64,000 bases of DNA from Flavobacterium defluvii. GTDB lineage: Bacteria; Bacteroidota; Bacteroidia; Flavobacteriales; Flavobacteriaceae. Below are positions 53,146 through 62,223 of this stretch, piece after piece. Position numbers and translations under genes: made by a program. Numbering within the stretch: the first letter of the stretch is position 1; every line of letters starts with the position of its first letter. The notes beneath the pieces are model-generated. The model had not been told where the DNA came from, ran no database searches, and was given only the letters and a program-made list of their open reading frames with translations. The stretch spans positions 62,001 through 126,000 of the forward strand of contig NZ_FQWC01000007.1 of assembly GCF_900129555.1 (NCBI RefSeq), read 5' to 3'.

Positions 53146-55377
53146 TTGAAAACGAAAATTTTTATAATTACACCACCTTTTACGCAGCTGAATACACCGT
53201 ATCCGGCAACGGCGTATATAAAAGGTTTTCTAAATACAAAAAACATAGAATCTGTTCAGGCAGATTTAGGTATTGATGTGATTTTAGAATTGTTTTCGAA
53301 GAAAGGACTTCAGGATTTGTTTCAGGTTTCAGGTTTGAAGTTTCAGGTTGTTGGAAACGAAATCTCAGATAATTCCAAAAGGATTTTCGCTTTGCAGGAT
53401 GAATATATCAAAACTATTGATCCTGTTATCCAATTTTTGCAGGGAAAAAATCCAACATTAGCTTTGCAGATTTGTCAGGAAGATTTTCTGCCCGAAGCGT
53501 CTCGTTTTGCACAACTGGAAGAACTTGACTGGGCTTTCGGAACAATGGGAACTCAGGATAAGGCAAAACATTTAGCAACTTTATATCTCGAAGATATTTC
53601 GGATTTTATTGTAGAATGTGTCGATGAAAATTTTGGTTTTAGCCGATATGCCGAACGTTTAGGCCGAAGCGCTAATTCTTTTGATGAATTATACGAAGCG
53701 TTACAGCCAGAGCCAACTTATATTGATTCGATTTTGATTTCTATTTTAAAAGAAAAGATCGAAGCCGTAAAACCAACATTGTTTTTAATTTCTGTTCCCT
53801 TTCCTGGAAATTTATACAGCGCTTTCAGATCTGCACAATGGGTAAAACAAAATCATCCCGAAATTAAAATTTCAATGGGCGGCGGTTTCCCCAATACCGA
53901 ATTACGTTCACTTTCAGATAAACGAGTTTTTGAGTTTTTTGATTTTATTACTTTAGATGATGGTGAAGTTCCAATCGAAGAATTAATTTCCAATTTAGAA
54001 AATCCAGATTCTGTCACTTCGAGCGAAGTCGAGAAGCGTTTCAAAAGAACATTTTTATTAGAAAACGGAGAAGTTGTCTATAAAAATAATTCACTTAAAC
54101 ACGATTACAAACAATTACAGGTTGGAACTCCGGATTATTCAGATTTACCTTTGGATAAATATATTTCGGTTATCGAAATTGTAAATCCAATGCACAGAAT
54201 GTGGAGCGACGGACGCTGGAATAAACTCACAATGGCACATGGCTGTTATTGGGGAAAATGTACTTTTTGTGATATTTCGCTTGATTATATTAAAGTTTAC
54301 GAACCTGTTGCGGCAAGTTTACTTTGCGATCGAATGGAGGAATTGATTGAGCAAACGGGACAAAACGGATTTCATTTTGTTGACGAAGCTGCACCGCCGG
54401 CATTAATGCGGGCTTTAGCCTTAGAAATTTTAAAAAGAAAACTCGCCGTAACCTGGTGGACAAATATTCGATTTGAAAAAAGCTTTTCTAAAGATTTATG
54501 TTTATTGCTAAAAGCTTCGGGTTGTATTGCCGTTTCGGGCGGTTTAGAAGTGGCTTCAGATCGATTATTAAAACTAATTGATAAAGGTGTAACGGTAGAA
54601 CAAGTCGCCAAAGTAACCCGAAACTTTACTGAAGCTGGAATTATGGTTCACGCGTATTTAATGTACGGATATCCAACACAAACCATTCAGGAAACAATTG
54701 ATAGTCTTGAAATGGTTCGCCAATTGTTTGAAGCCGGAGTTTTACAGTCAGGGTTCTGGCATCAGTTTGCATTGACGGCTCATAGTCCGGTTGGATTATA
54801 TCCTGAGCAATTTGGTGTGATCAAAAAAACAGAAGTAATTGGAACTTTTGCCAATAATGATATTGAATACACAGATTCTACAGGAATCAATCACGATAAA
54901 TTCAGTTTTGGGTTAAAGAAATCGCTATTCAATTTCATGCACGGAATTTGTTTTGATTATGAACTGCAGGATTGGTTCGATTTCAAAATTCCGAAAACAA
55001 AAATCCATCCCGATTTTATTTTTAATGCGCTTGAAGAACAAAACGATTTCAACACAAAACCAAATGCAAAAGTAGTCTGGCTTGGCGGAAAACCTTCGGC
55101 AGAAATCTTCACCAAATCAAAAAAGGGAAGAAGCTGGGAAATGATGTCCCTGACTTTTCATGATAAAAAAGAAAGTTTTTCTATTCAGACGAATCAGGAA
55201 GAAGGAAATTGGTTAATCGAAATTCTAAACAAAATATCAGTTTCAAATCCTAAAAATTATACTTTTCAGGAAGTGAAAAATGATTTTGAAAATCAGGCTT
55301 CTTTAGAAGATTTTGAATTATTCTGGTATTCAAAACCAATCAATACTTTGCGTGAATTTGGTTTGTTAGTTTTGTAA
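53146..55377 (+). CDS. B12-binding domain radical SAM protein
   Basis: 743 residues from a TTG start (MKTKIFIITPPFTQLN); no in-frame ATG is near. The N-terminus PPFTQLNTPYPATAYIKGFL and SMGGGFPNTELR fit a cobalamin-binding domain (about 1-320). The radical SAM cluster motif is Cys367-x4-Cys372-x2-Cys375 in GCYWGKCTFCD, one residue longer than the usual CxxxCxxC. WTNIRFEKS and GGLEVASDRLLKLIDKGV follow. The C-terminal 200 residues are unrecognised. Such enzymes methylate or rearrange unactivated carbons; the substrate is unknown. Two repeat texts are embedded in frame (53320-53350 and 54012-54038). Nearly abuts the MBL-fold gene on the other strand. Confidence 0.88.
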   Translation: MKTKIFIITPPFTQLNTPYPATAYIKGFLNTKNIESVQADLGIDVILELFSKKGLQDLFQVSGLKFQVVGNEISDNSKRIFALQDEYIKTIDPVIQFLQGKNPTLALQICQEDFLPEASRFAQLEELDWAFGTMGTQDKAKHLATLYLEDISDFIVECVDENFGFSRYAERLGRSANSFDELYEALQPEPTYIDSILISILKEKIEAVKPTLFLISVPFPGNLYSAFRSAQWVKQNHPEIKISMGGGFPNTELRSLSDKRVFEFFDFITLDDGEVPIEELISNLENPDSVTSSEVEKRFKRTFLLENGEVVYKNNSLKHDYKQLQVGTPDYSDLPLDKYISVIEIVNPMHRMWSDGRWNKLTMAHGCYWGKCTFCDISLDYIKVYEPVAASLLCDRMEELIEQTGQNGFHFVDEAAPPALMRALALEILKRKLAVTWWTNIRFEKSFSKDLCLLLKASGCIAVSGGLEVASDRLLKLIDKGVTVEQVAKVTRNFTEAGIMVHAYLMYGYPTQTIQETIDSLEMVRQLFEAGVLQSGFWHQFALTAHSPVGLYPEQFGVIKKTEVIGTFANNDIEYTDSTGINHDKFSFGLKKSLFNFMHGICFDYELQDWFDFKIPKTKIHPDFIFNALEEQNDFNTKPNAKVVWLGGKPSAEIFTKSKKGRSWEMMSLTFHDKKESFSIQTNQEEGNWLIEILNKISVSNPKNYTFQEVKNDFENQASLEDFELFWYSKPINTLREFGLLVL
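53320..53350 (+). repeat. TTTCAGG triplet repeat inside the radical SAM gene
   Basis: Three copies of TTTCAGG within 31 nt, coding for LFQVSGLKFQVV (about residues 59-70). Reads as a short intergenic-type repeat that has been captured in frame. Confidence 0.5.
54012..54038 (+). repeat. GAGCGAAGTCGA repeat inside the radical SAM gene
   Basis: The text CACTTCGAGCGAAGTCGAG is a palindromic repeat word common in this type of genome and also occurs as CTGAGCGAAGTCGAAG at 62099-62114, between genes. Here it encodes SVTSSEVEKR (about residues 290-299) without breaking the frame. Confidence 0.65.
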
Positions 55378-55378
55378 A

Positions 55379-56143
55379 TCAATAATCTACACTAGTTCCA
55401 TCACTCGGAATGGCAACTTTCGATAAAAGATTATTTTCAGTCAAAGCTTTTCTTAATTCCTCACGAGTTGTCGGGCAGTGATTTAAAGCTTCAAGATGAT
55501 TGGCAAAAACTTTTCCGGGAGCAAGAGCAGTAAATTTCAAAATATCATTCATTCGCATCAACAAAGGCTGTCCAATGTCTAATCGGGCAGTACCGCAGGC
55601 GACTGTTGCAATGTCTGGTTTAAGTTCAATTAAAACTTTTTGAACATCGTCTGTAAAAATAGTGTCAGAACTAATATAAATTGATTTTTGATTAGGAAGT
55701 TCTATATGAAAACCCATTACATTTCCCATCAATTTAGCAATGAATCCGTAACCATGACGAGCGGGAATCCCAATGATTCTTCCACCCAAAAAAGGCTGTG
55801 GTTCCCAATAATTTAAAGTTTGTACAATATTGAGTCCTCTTTGTAAAAGAACTTTTTCATCTTTTGTACTGCAAATAACCGGAATACTTTTTCTTCTCAA
55901 AAAAACTTCACCAGCTTTGTCGATATGATCAGGATGTAAATGCGTAATCAAACAATGTGTAACATTACTCAAAATATCTCTGCTGTTTTTGGGCAGAGCC
56001 ACAAGCGGATTTCGTTTTGGCTTATATCTAAAAATAGTAAATGGCGCGATTGTTTTTCGTTTTCCTAACATCGGATCGACAAGAATCACATGCTCTTCTG
56101 TCTCAATAACCAACGTGGCATTTCGCAAATGATGTATTTTCAT
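55379..56143 (-). CDS. MBL-fold metal-dependent hydrolase, UlaG type
   Basis: 254 residues. HLRNATLVIETEEHVILVDPML at the start, then THLHPDHIDKAGE (metal-binding HxHxDH), ARHGYG, YISSDTIFTDD and NHLEALNHCPTT. This is the beta-lactamase-like zinc hydrolase fold of UlaG-like or YycJ-like enzymes. No signal peptide is present, so it is cytoplasmic. Its substrate could be a lactone, phosphodiester or RNA end; none can be chosen. It lies tail to tail with the radical SAM gene with 1 nt between them. Confidence 0.9.
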   Translation of the reverse strand: MKIHHLRNATLVIETEEHVILVDPMLGKRKTIAPFTIFRYKPKRNPLVALPKNSRDILSNVTHCLITHLHPDHIDKAGEVFLRRKSIPVICSTKDEKVLLQRGLNIVQTLNYWEPQPFLGGRIIGIPARHGYGFIAKLMGNVMGFHIELPNQKSIYISSDTIFTDDVQKVLIELKPDIATVACGTARLDIGQPLLMRMNDILKFTALAPGKVFANHLEALNHCPTTREELRKALTENNLLSKVAIPSDGTSVDY

Positions 56144-56252
56144 ATCTGAGAAAATTAGAACTTTAAAAATACAAAGATTTTTGAAAATCTATTTACAGAT
56201 TATTCTTTATTTTTAACAGAATTGTGATTATTTGAAAGAATACACATCGTAA

Positions 56253-56939
56253 TTATTGAATTGAAAATCTAAATCCAATTCCGTGCAGATTTTCAATAGA
56301 AATGCCCTTTTCATTAGATAAAATTTTACGGAGCCTCGAAATAAAAACATCAAGACTTCTTCCCATAAAATAATCATCTGTTCCCCAAAGAGCGGTTAAA
56401 ATCTGCTCTCTTTTAAGAACTAAATTTTTATTGTCAATGAAAAGCTTTAACAATTCGGCTTCTCTTTGTGTCAGGCCAACTTTTTCCTCATCATTAAAAA
56501 GAATAAAATTTTTAGTATCAAATTGATATTTGCCAATTTCGTAAACTGATTTTTCAGACTTAGTATTTTTTTGAGAACGTTTTAAAAAAACTTCAATTTT
56601 CAAAATCAATTCTTCGATACTGAAGGGTTTTACCAAATAATCATCGGCGCCAAGACGAAGCCCTTTTATACGATCTTCCTTTAAAGTTTTGGCCGAAAGA
56701 AAAATAATTGGAACATCTGTGTCAATTTTTCTAACTTCTTCTGCCAGTTCAAAACCGTCCATTTTTGGCATCATAATATCAAAAATGCAAATATCAAAAT
56801 CTTCATTTTTAAAAGCTTCCAGACCAGATTTTCCGTTAGTACAATGAATAACTTCATAATTATTCTGCTCCAGATTATCTTTGGTTAAAAACGCTAACGT
56901 TTCGTCGTCTTCTGTGTAAAGTATTTTGAAATTTTTCAT
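56253..56939 (-). CDS. OmpR-family response regulator
   Basis: 228 residues. Receiver domain (1-115) with Asp54 in FDIMMPKMDG, acidic pair Asp11-Asp12, and Lys in LSAKTLKED. The C-terminal winged helix (about 130-225) includes EKVGLTQREAELLKLFIDNKNLVLKREQILTALWG and SLDVFISRLRKIL. It is RprY-like in a Bacteroidota sense, which controls envelope genes. Its start overlaps the stop of the kinase gene as ATGA. Confidence 0.95.
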   Translation of the reverse strand: MKNFKILYTEDDETLAFLTKDNLEQNNYEVIHCTNGKSGLEAFKNEDFDICIFDIMMPKMDGFELAEEVRKIDTDVPIIFLSAKTLKEDRIKGLRLGADDYLVKPFSIEELILKIEVFLKRSQKNTKSEKSVYEIGKYQFDTKNFILFNDEEKVGLTQREAELLKLFIDNKNLVLKREQILTALWGTDDYFMGRSLDVFISRLRKILSNEKGISIENLHGIGFRFSIQ

Positions 56940-58201
56940 TTTTTATAAGGAATTGACAAAGTTAAAGTAACTCCATTTTCAGTATTGTTTTCGGCTTTTA
57001 TTTTCCAGTTCTGTAAATTACAAATTTCTTTTACATAATATAAACCAAGACCAAAACCATTTACTTCATTACTTTTTTCGTTTTGAATACGGTAAAACTT
57101 ATCAAAGATATAAGATAATTTTTTAGAAGAAATCCCAATTCCGTTATCGATAAATTCTAATTTTAAAATTGAATTTTCTTCTACAATCTTAATCGTAATT
57201 TCGGGTTTTTTATTGCAGTATTTAACTGCATTATCTAAAAGATTATAAACCAGATTTCCAAAGTGAAAAACATCAGTTTCTAATAAAAATTCCTTCGACG
57301 AACTTTCAATATTAATAATAGCATCAGGATATTTAAGCTGAATATTTTCAATTGCTTCTTCAATAATCGGAACAATTAAAACCGGTTCTTTTTTTAATTC
57401 TAAAGGCGCGTGATCTGATTTTGCAATATTTAAAATCTTCTCAACATGATGATTCAGTTTATTGCTTTGATTGATAATAATTTCAGTATAAGTATGCAGT
57501 TTTTTATCCTCTTTAATGGGGTTTTGTTCGCTTAAATATTTCGAAGCAATTAAAATAGAAGACAAAGGCGTTTTAAATTCATGCGTCATATTATTGATAA
57601 AATCACGCTGTAATTCAGAATATTTCTTTTGCTGTAAAAGCGTAAAAATCGAATAAACATAAATCAATAAAATCAAAATCAGCATAATCGAAAGCACAAA
57701 CCAAAAACGCATCGAACTAAATAAATAAGTCGTTTCATTTGGAAAACGAACCGCAAAATAGTAGACTAAATTTTTATGCTTTGGGAAATAAACCGTCTTT
57801 TTACATTCTGATTTTTTTTTCGATAACGAAATATAATCGCCATAAATCATTTCATCGCTCTGGCAATTGTACATCGCATATTCAAAATCGGTTATAATAT
57901 TCATTTTTTTGAATTCTGTTTTTAGATAAAATTCTAAAATATCAGGTTCAAACTCATTGTCGACATTTACAATATAATAGTCATTCGAAATTTTCTGCAC
58001 AGGACTTTGGGCCGGAAGTTCGTGACTCGTTCCTTCATACAATTTTTTAGCCACTTCAATAAGTGCAATATGTGCCTTTTGGCTCAGCTTTTTTTGTTCA
58101 ATCGTAAAAGCTTCTTTCGTCCAAAGCAATTGCGCCACCAAAATACTGATAATGGCGACCAAACCTAAAACGATAATACTATTGAGTTTATTAATTTTCA
58201 A
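56936..58201 (-). CDS. Sensor histidine kinase (RprX-like)
   Basis: 421 residues from a TTG start at 58201. Two membrane segments (about 8-28 and 166-188) enclose a 135-residue periplasmic sensor. No HAMP domain is seen. HisKA (about 196-260) has His207 in NNMTHEFKTPLSSI; the HATPase (about 300-415) has LVYNLLDNAVKYC, IDNGIGISSKKLSYIFDKFYRI and GFGLGLYYVKEI. The ligand is unknown. Forms a pair with the downstream regulator and is transcribed away from the DUF1573 gene, which shares the 163-bp promoter region. Confidence 0.93.
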   Translation of the reverse strand: MKINKLNSIIVLGLVAIISILVAQLLWTKEAFTIEQKKLSQKAHIALIEVAKKLYEGTSHELPAQSPVQKISNDYYIVNVDNEFEPDILEFYLKTEFKKMNIITDFEYAMYNCQSDEMIYGDYISLSKKKSECKKTVYFPKHKNLVYYFAVRFPNETTYLFSSMRFWFVLSIMLILILLIYVYSIFTLLQQKKYSELQRDFINNMTHEFKTPLSSILIASKYLSEQNPIKEDKKLHTYTEIIINQSNKLNHHVEKILNIAKSDHAPLELKKEPVLIVPIIEEAIENIQLKYPDAIINIESSSKEFLLETDVFHFGNLVYNLLDNAVKYCNKKPEITIKIVEENSILKLEFIDNGIGISSKKLSYIFDKFYRIQNEKSNEVNGFGLGLYYVKEICNLQNWKIKAENNTENGVTLTLSIPYKK

Positions 58202-58364
58202 GAAAACAGACTTTTGAGAGTGTAATATTAATCAAAAATATACTTAAAAACAGCGATTAACAAGTCATTAACAAACATTTGAAACCGCTTAACAGCGATT
58301 TCTTTTTGTCTGAAATATCTTTGTAATATAAAATTCGAACTATAAACCATTAATATATTTAACT

Positions 58365-58778
58365 ATGAAAATCATTAAAATTTCTATGCTGTTTTTGGCT
58401 TTAAGCCTAATGTCTTTTTCAGCAATTGCTCCGGTAAAATCATTAGTTTCTGAAACAAAAGTTTCGACAGCAGAATCTACAATTGTTTGGAAAGCAGAAA
58501 CAATCGATGTGGGACAAATTCCGCAAGGAACTCCAAAAGCAATTGTTTATGAGTTTAAAAACACAGGAAAAACAGCCGTTGTAATTACACAAGTTCAGGG
58601 TTCATGCGGTTGTACTGCGACAGATTATACAAAAGAACCAATTCAGCCTGGTAAATCTGCAAAAGTTACCGCAACTTACAATGCAGCAAACAAAGGTGCT
58701 TTTACAAAAACAGTTACAGTTACTACAAGTGCTGAAACAACTCCAAAAATACTTACTTTAAAGGGGACAGTTATTTAA
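58365..58778 (+). CDS. DUF1573 secreted protein
   Basis: 137 residues. Signal peptide to about residue 22 (SFSAIAP). The mature domain, VYEFKNTGKTAVVITQVQGSCGCTATDYTKEPIQPGKSAKVTATYNAANKGAFTKTVTV, is a clear DUF1573 immunoglobulin-like (HYDIN/ASH-type) fold with the conserved SCGCT pair of cysteines. Exported Bacteroidota protein of unknown function; some are stress-linked. It is divergent from the two-component genes, so it may be a target of that regulator (inference). Confidence 0.93.
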   Translation: MKIIKISMLFLALSLMSFSAIAPVKSLVSETKVSTAESTIVWKAETIDVGQIPQGTPKAIVYEFKNTGKTAVVITQVQGSCGCTATDYTKEPIQPGKSAKVTATYNAANKGAFTKTVTVTTSAETTPKILTLKGTVI

Positions 58779-58801
58779 AAATAAGGTTAGTTATAAAGTG
58801 G

Positions 58802-58837
58802 AAAGCTCTGAATACATTGCGTATTTGGAGCTTTTTT
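58802..58837. terminator. Terminator between convergent DUF1573 and NlpC/P60 genes
   Basis: 14-bp stem AAAGCTCTGAATAC (58802-58815) with 58821-58834, two G-T wobbles, loop ATTGC, then a T run. It also serves the opposite gene, whose stop begins at 58836. Confidence 0.85.
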
Positions 58838-59336
58838 ATTTTGAAATTACATCAATACATTTATAAAAACGATTTGTATAATGTTCTGTATCAAGTGAAG
58901 TAATAGTAACTTGCTGCGCTTTTCCTGATGAAGCGTGAATAAATTTAGAACTCATTCCGTCGGCCTCGCAAATTATACCAAGATGACCAATAACGGTTTT
59001 GTCTTTATAGCCGTAAAAAACCAAAATATCTCCAACCTTAAAATCTTCGGGTTTTAATGCCGTTCCTAAATTTTTATATCCGCTGGAACTTCTTGGCAAA
59101 GTCATTCCAAAATTTTTAAAAACATAACTCACAAAACCAGAACAGTCAAAACCTTTTTCAGGATTACTGCCCGCATACAAATACGGAGTTCCCAAATATT
59201 TTTTGGCAAAAACAATAATAGAATCCCGATCAATTGTCGATTGCTCTTTTTCAATTATAGTCTTGTTTTTTTCTTTAGGTCTAAAAGAAGAAAAAACAAT
59301 AACAGAAACTAAAATTATATAGAAGTAGGTTTTCAT
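58836..59336 (-). CDS. NlpC/P60 family cell-wall peptidase
   Basis: 166 residues. Signal peptide MKTYFYIILVSVIVFSSF; catalytic Cys65 in FDCSGFVSYVF, His118 in VIGHLGI and His134 in FIHASSG. PYLYAGSNPEKGFDCSG and LPRSSSGYK are standard. It cuts gamma-D-glutamyl-diaminopimelate bonds in peptidoglycan peptides in the periplasm. It lacks SH3 or LysM domains. Its terminator is shared with the DUF1573 gene. Confidence 0.95.
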   Translation of the reverse strand: MKTYFYIILVSVIVFSSFRPKEKNKTIIEKEQSTIDRDSIIVFAKKYLGTPYLYAGSNPEKGFDCSGFVSYVFKNFGMTLPRSSSGYKNLGTALKPEDFKVGDILVFYGYKDKTVIGHLGIICEADGMSSKFIHASSGKAQQVTITSLDTEHYTNRFYKCIDVISK

Positions 59337-59531
59337 TTTTTATAAGTAAGAAAATATTTAAACGATAAAAATAGATGGTTATTTTTAAAATACACATAAA
59401 TTGTAAGAATTAGCATTTAAATCATGCATTTGCGTGGTGTTTTTTTATTACTTTTTGATGTTTTAGTATCTTTTTGTCTAATAGATTTGAGATATATTTG
59501 TGAATCGTATTTATATTTTAACAAATAAATT

Positions 59532-60623
59532 ATGTTTCTAAAAAAAAATGCACTTTTAATTCTGTTTTTACTGATTTCGATTGTTTCGACATCACAAAAT
59601 CAAAACACTTTTCTTTATAACGGAAGAGTTGACAAACTTCAAAACAACCAGGTTATTTTAATCGGAACAGCATCTTCTGTATCATTCAATTTTACGGGAA
59701 ATGAATGTTCGATTTTACTTCAAAGCGTTGATTCATATGAACATCATAATTATGTTCAGCTGGTTTTGGATGGAAAATATATTGGAAAAATCAAAATTGA
59801 AAAAGGTTCAGTACAATCATTTCCAATAAAAATTACTTCAAACAAAAAAGAACATCATTTAGAAATCTATAAAAATACCGAAGCGCAAAGCGGTAATATT
59901 CTTTTTGCCGGAACAACTGCAAAACTGACGTCAATTTCGTCTAAAAAGAAAAAGAAAATAGAGTTTATCGGCGATTCCATTACTTGCGGAGCGGCCAGCG
60001 ATTCGTCTGATATTCCGTGTAATGAAGGCGAATATATGGATCATCATAACGGTTATTACGCATACGGACCAAGTGCGGCCAGAGAAATTAATGCTGATTA
60101 TTTGATGAGCTGCGTTTCTGGAATTGGAATTTACAGAAACTGGAACGATGAAAATAAAGACGAAGCTATAATGCCGGATATCTATCAAAATCTTTATTTG
60201 ACAAAAGATCCGTCAAAACCTAAATACGATTTTGCTTTTCAGCCCGATATTATCAGCATTGCTTTAGGAACAAATGATTTTTCTGGCGGTGATGGAAAAA
60301 AAGAACGCCTGCCTTTTAATCCCGAAAAATATGTTTCGAATTACATCAACTTTATAAAAATGCTTTACGAACACAATCCAAATGCTCAGATTGTAATCAC
60401 AAACAGTCCAATGGTTGGCGGAGACAGAGCCGTTGTTTTTGAAGATTGTCTGAATAAAGTAAAAAACGCTTTCGCGGAAGATAAACAGCACAAGCCCATT
60501 CAGATTTTCAAATTTAAACCAATGACACCAAAAGGTTGTTTAGGTCATCCGGATGTGGCAGATGAAAAAGTTATGGCCGATCAATATGCTCCATTTTTAA
60601 AAAAGCTTTTAAATGAAAAATAA
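59532..60623 (+). CDS. SGNH/GDSL esterase (CE2-like)
   Basis: 363 residues. Signal peptide (about 1-21). An N-terminal beta-sandwich (about 25-135, LYNGRVDKLQNNQVILIGTASSVSFNFTG) is followed by an SGNH domain: GDSITCG (Ser149), GTNDFSGG (block III Asn/Asp) and GHPDVADEK (block V). This two-domain form is that of CE2 acetyl esterases that remove acetyl groups from plant polysaccharides such as xylan or mannan. It overlaps the next gene by 11 nt, so the two are translated together. It stands at the head of a glycan-degradation cluster. Confidence 0.9.
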   Translation: MFLKKNALLILFLLISIVSTSQNQNTFLYNGRVDKLQNNQVILIGTASSVSFNFTGNECSILLQSVDSYEHHNYVQLVLDGKYIGKIKIEKGSVQSFPIKITSNKKEHHLEIYKNTEAQSGNILFAGTTAKLTSISSKKKKKIEFIGDSITCGAASDSSDIPCNEGEYMDHHNGYYAYGPSAAREINADYLMSCVSGIGIYRNWNDENKDEAIMPDIYQNLYLTKDPSKPKYDFAFQPDIISIALGTNDFSGGDGKKERLPFNPEKYVSNYINFIKMLYEHNPNAQIVITNSPMVGGDRAVVFEDCLNKVKNAFAEDKQHKPIQIFKFKPMTPKGCLGHPDVADEKVMADQYAPFLKKLLNEK

Positions 60624-61989
60624 TATATTCTACGTTTTCTTTTTAATGATTTCAAGTTCAGTTTTAGCAAATGTTACGCTTCCGAATATCTTTGGAGACA
60701 ATATGGTTTTACAGCGCAATTCTGAAGTAAAAATCTGGGGTTGGGCAAATCCGAAAGAAGAAATTAAATTAGTTTCAAGCTGGAATAATCAGGAATATAA
60801 AACCGTAGCAAGCAATCAGGCGAAATGGGAACTTACCATTAAAACTCCCGAAGCGGGCGGACCTTACACGATTTCGATAAAAGGATATACCGAAGTTATT
60901 TTAAAAAATATTTTAATTGGTGAAGTCTGGATTTGTTCCGGACAATCCAACATGGAAATGTCGGCAAGCTGGGGAATCGAAAATGGCGATGAAGAAGTAA
61001 AAAATGCCGCAAATCCGAATATCCGTTTTTTTACCGTTTCAAAATCAACAGCGACAAGTCCGCAGAATAATGTATTAGGAAATTGGGTCGAATCGACTCC
61101 CGAAACCATGAAATATTTCAGTGCCGTTGGTTACTTTTTTGCTAAACGCTTACGCGAAGATTTAAAAAATGTTCCCATCGGATTAATTTCTTCTAACTGG
61201 GGCGGAACTCCAGCCGAAATCTGGATGCCGGAAGAAGTGATTCAAAACGATCCCATTTTATTAGAAAATGCTAAAAAACTAAATGAACAGGAATATGGCC
61301 CGCATCAACCCGGACGTGCCTATAATGCTATGATTGCCCCAATTGTAGGTTTTAAAATTGCGGGAACAATTTGGTATCAGGGCGAATCAAATGTTGGTTC
61401 TTTGGTTTATGACAAAACTTTAGGCGCCTTAATTACTTCATGGAGAAAAAACTGGAGCGATGAATTTCCTTTTTATTTCGTTCAAATCGCACCTTATAAA
61501 ACCGGAACAAATAATTTCTCGAATGTAACGGTTAGAAATTCTCAAAGAAAAATTTTAAAAGAAATTCCGAAAACAGGAATGGTTTTGACTTCGGATATTT
61601 CGGATACAATTGATATTCATCCCAAAAACAAAAAATCAGTCGGAATTCGTCTGGCAAATCTGGCTTTAGCCGAAGTTTATAAAATAAATTCAAATTTGGT
61701 TAATGGCCCGCTTTTTAAAGAAATAAAAATTGAGAAAAACAAAGTAACAGTTTCTTTTAATTATGCTGACGGATTATATTTTAAAAACAAAATTTCGAAT
61801 CAATTTGAAGTTGCCGGAGCCGATGGAATTTTTGTTCCAGCAGAAGCGTTGATAAAAAATAATCAGGTGATTGTGACAAATAAAAAAGTGTCAAACCCAG
61901 TAAAAGTGAGATTTGCATGGGGAAACACAACACAATCCGATTTGTTTAATAAAGCAAATTTGCCAGCTTCTTGTTTTACGACTGAATAA
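60613..61989 (+). CDS. Sialate O-acetylesterase-like SASA-family esterase
   Basis: 458 residues. Signal peptide (about 1-19). The SGNH-like SASA domain has GEVWICSGQSNMEMSA (Ser112), IGLISSNWGGTPAEIWMP, IAGTIWYQGESNVGS and HPKNKKSVGIRLANLAL (His). LPNIFGDNMVLQRNSEVKIWGWANP at the start is a typical beta-sandwich. The family removes O-acetyl groups from sialic acid or other plant sugars such as xylose. The gene overlaps the CE2-like gene, so it most likely works on the same glycan. Followed by a 234-bp repeat-rich gap before GH3. Confidence 0.92.
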   Translation: MKNNIFYVFFLMISSSVLANVTLPNIFGDNMVLQRNSEVKIWGWANPKEEIKLVSSWNNQEYKTVASNQAKWELTIKTPEAGGPYTISIKGYTEVILKNILIGEVWICSGQSNMEMSASWGIENGDEEVKNAANPNIRFFTVSKSTATSPQNNVLGNWVESTPETMKYFSAVGYFFAKRLREDLKNVPIGLISSNWGGTPAEIWMPEEVIQNDPILLENAKKLNEQEYGPHQPGRAYNAMIAPIVGFKIAGTIWYQGESNVGSLVYDKTLGALITSWRKNWSDEFPFYFVQIAPYKTGTNNFSNVTVRNSQRKILKEIPKTGMVLTSDISDTIDIHPKNKKSVGIRLANLALAEVYKINSNLVNGPLFKEIKIEKNKVTVSFNYADGLYFKNKISNQFEVAGADGIFVPAEALIKNNQVIVTNKKVSNPVKVRFAWGNTTQSDLFNKANLPASCFTTE

Positions 61990-62223
61990 GGAATTTTAGA
62001 TTTTAGAATGTAGATTTTAGTCCCGATAATAATCGGGATTGCCCACGGATTTTACTGATCGAACTGATTAAGACTGATTTTTTGTTTTTGTTTGTCAGGC
62101 TGAGCGAAGTCGAAGCCCCGCAATGTATAATTTGAATCTCGCAAAGACGCTAAGTCGCAAAGTTTTGAAAAAAAACTTAGAATCTTAGCATCTCAGAACC
62201 TTAGCACCTCAAAAAAACTAGCC
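61990..62223. repeat. Mosaic of several short dispersed repeats
   Basis: In order: TTTTAGATT words (61996-62020), a hairpin TCCCGATAATAATCGGGA (62022-62039), GATTTTACTGATCG/GACTGAT words (62049-62080), CTGAGCGAAGTCGAAG (62099-62114), CGCAAAG words (62139-62164), and CTTAG-family text (62170-62215). Each recurs elsewhere in this window. No open frame is seen. It appears to be a landing site for repeats between the SASA and GH3 genes. Confidence 0.7.

Noticed and set aside
53004..53276. 90-codon plus-strand frame before the radical SAM start
   Set aside because: Composition is not protein-like, it overlaps the giant gene's start and the radical SAM gene, and the -7 box at 53121 lies inside it.
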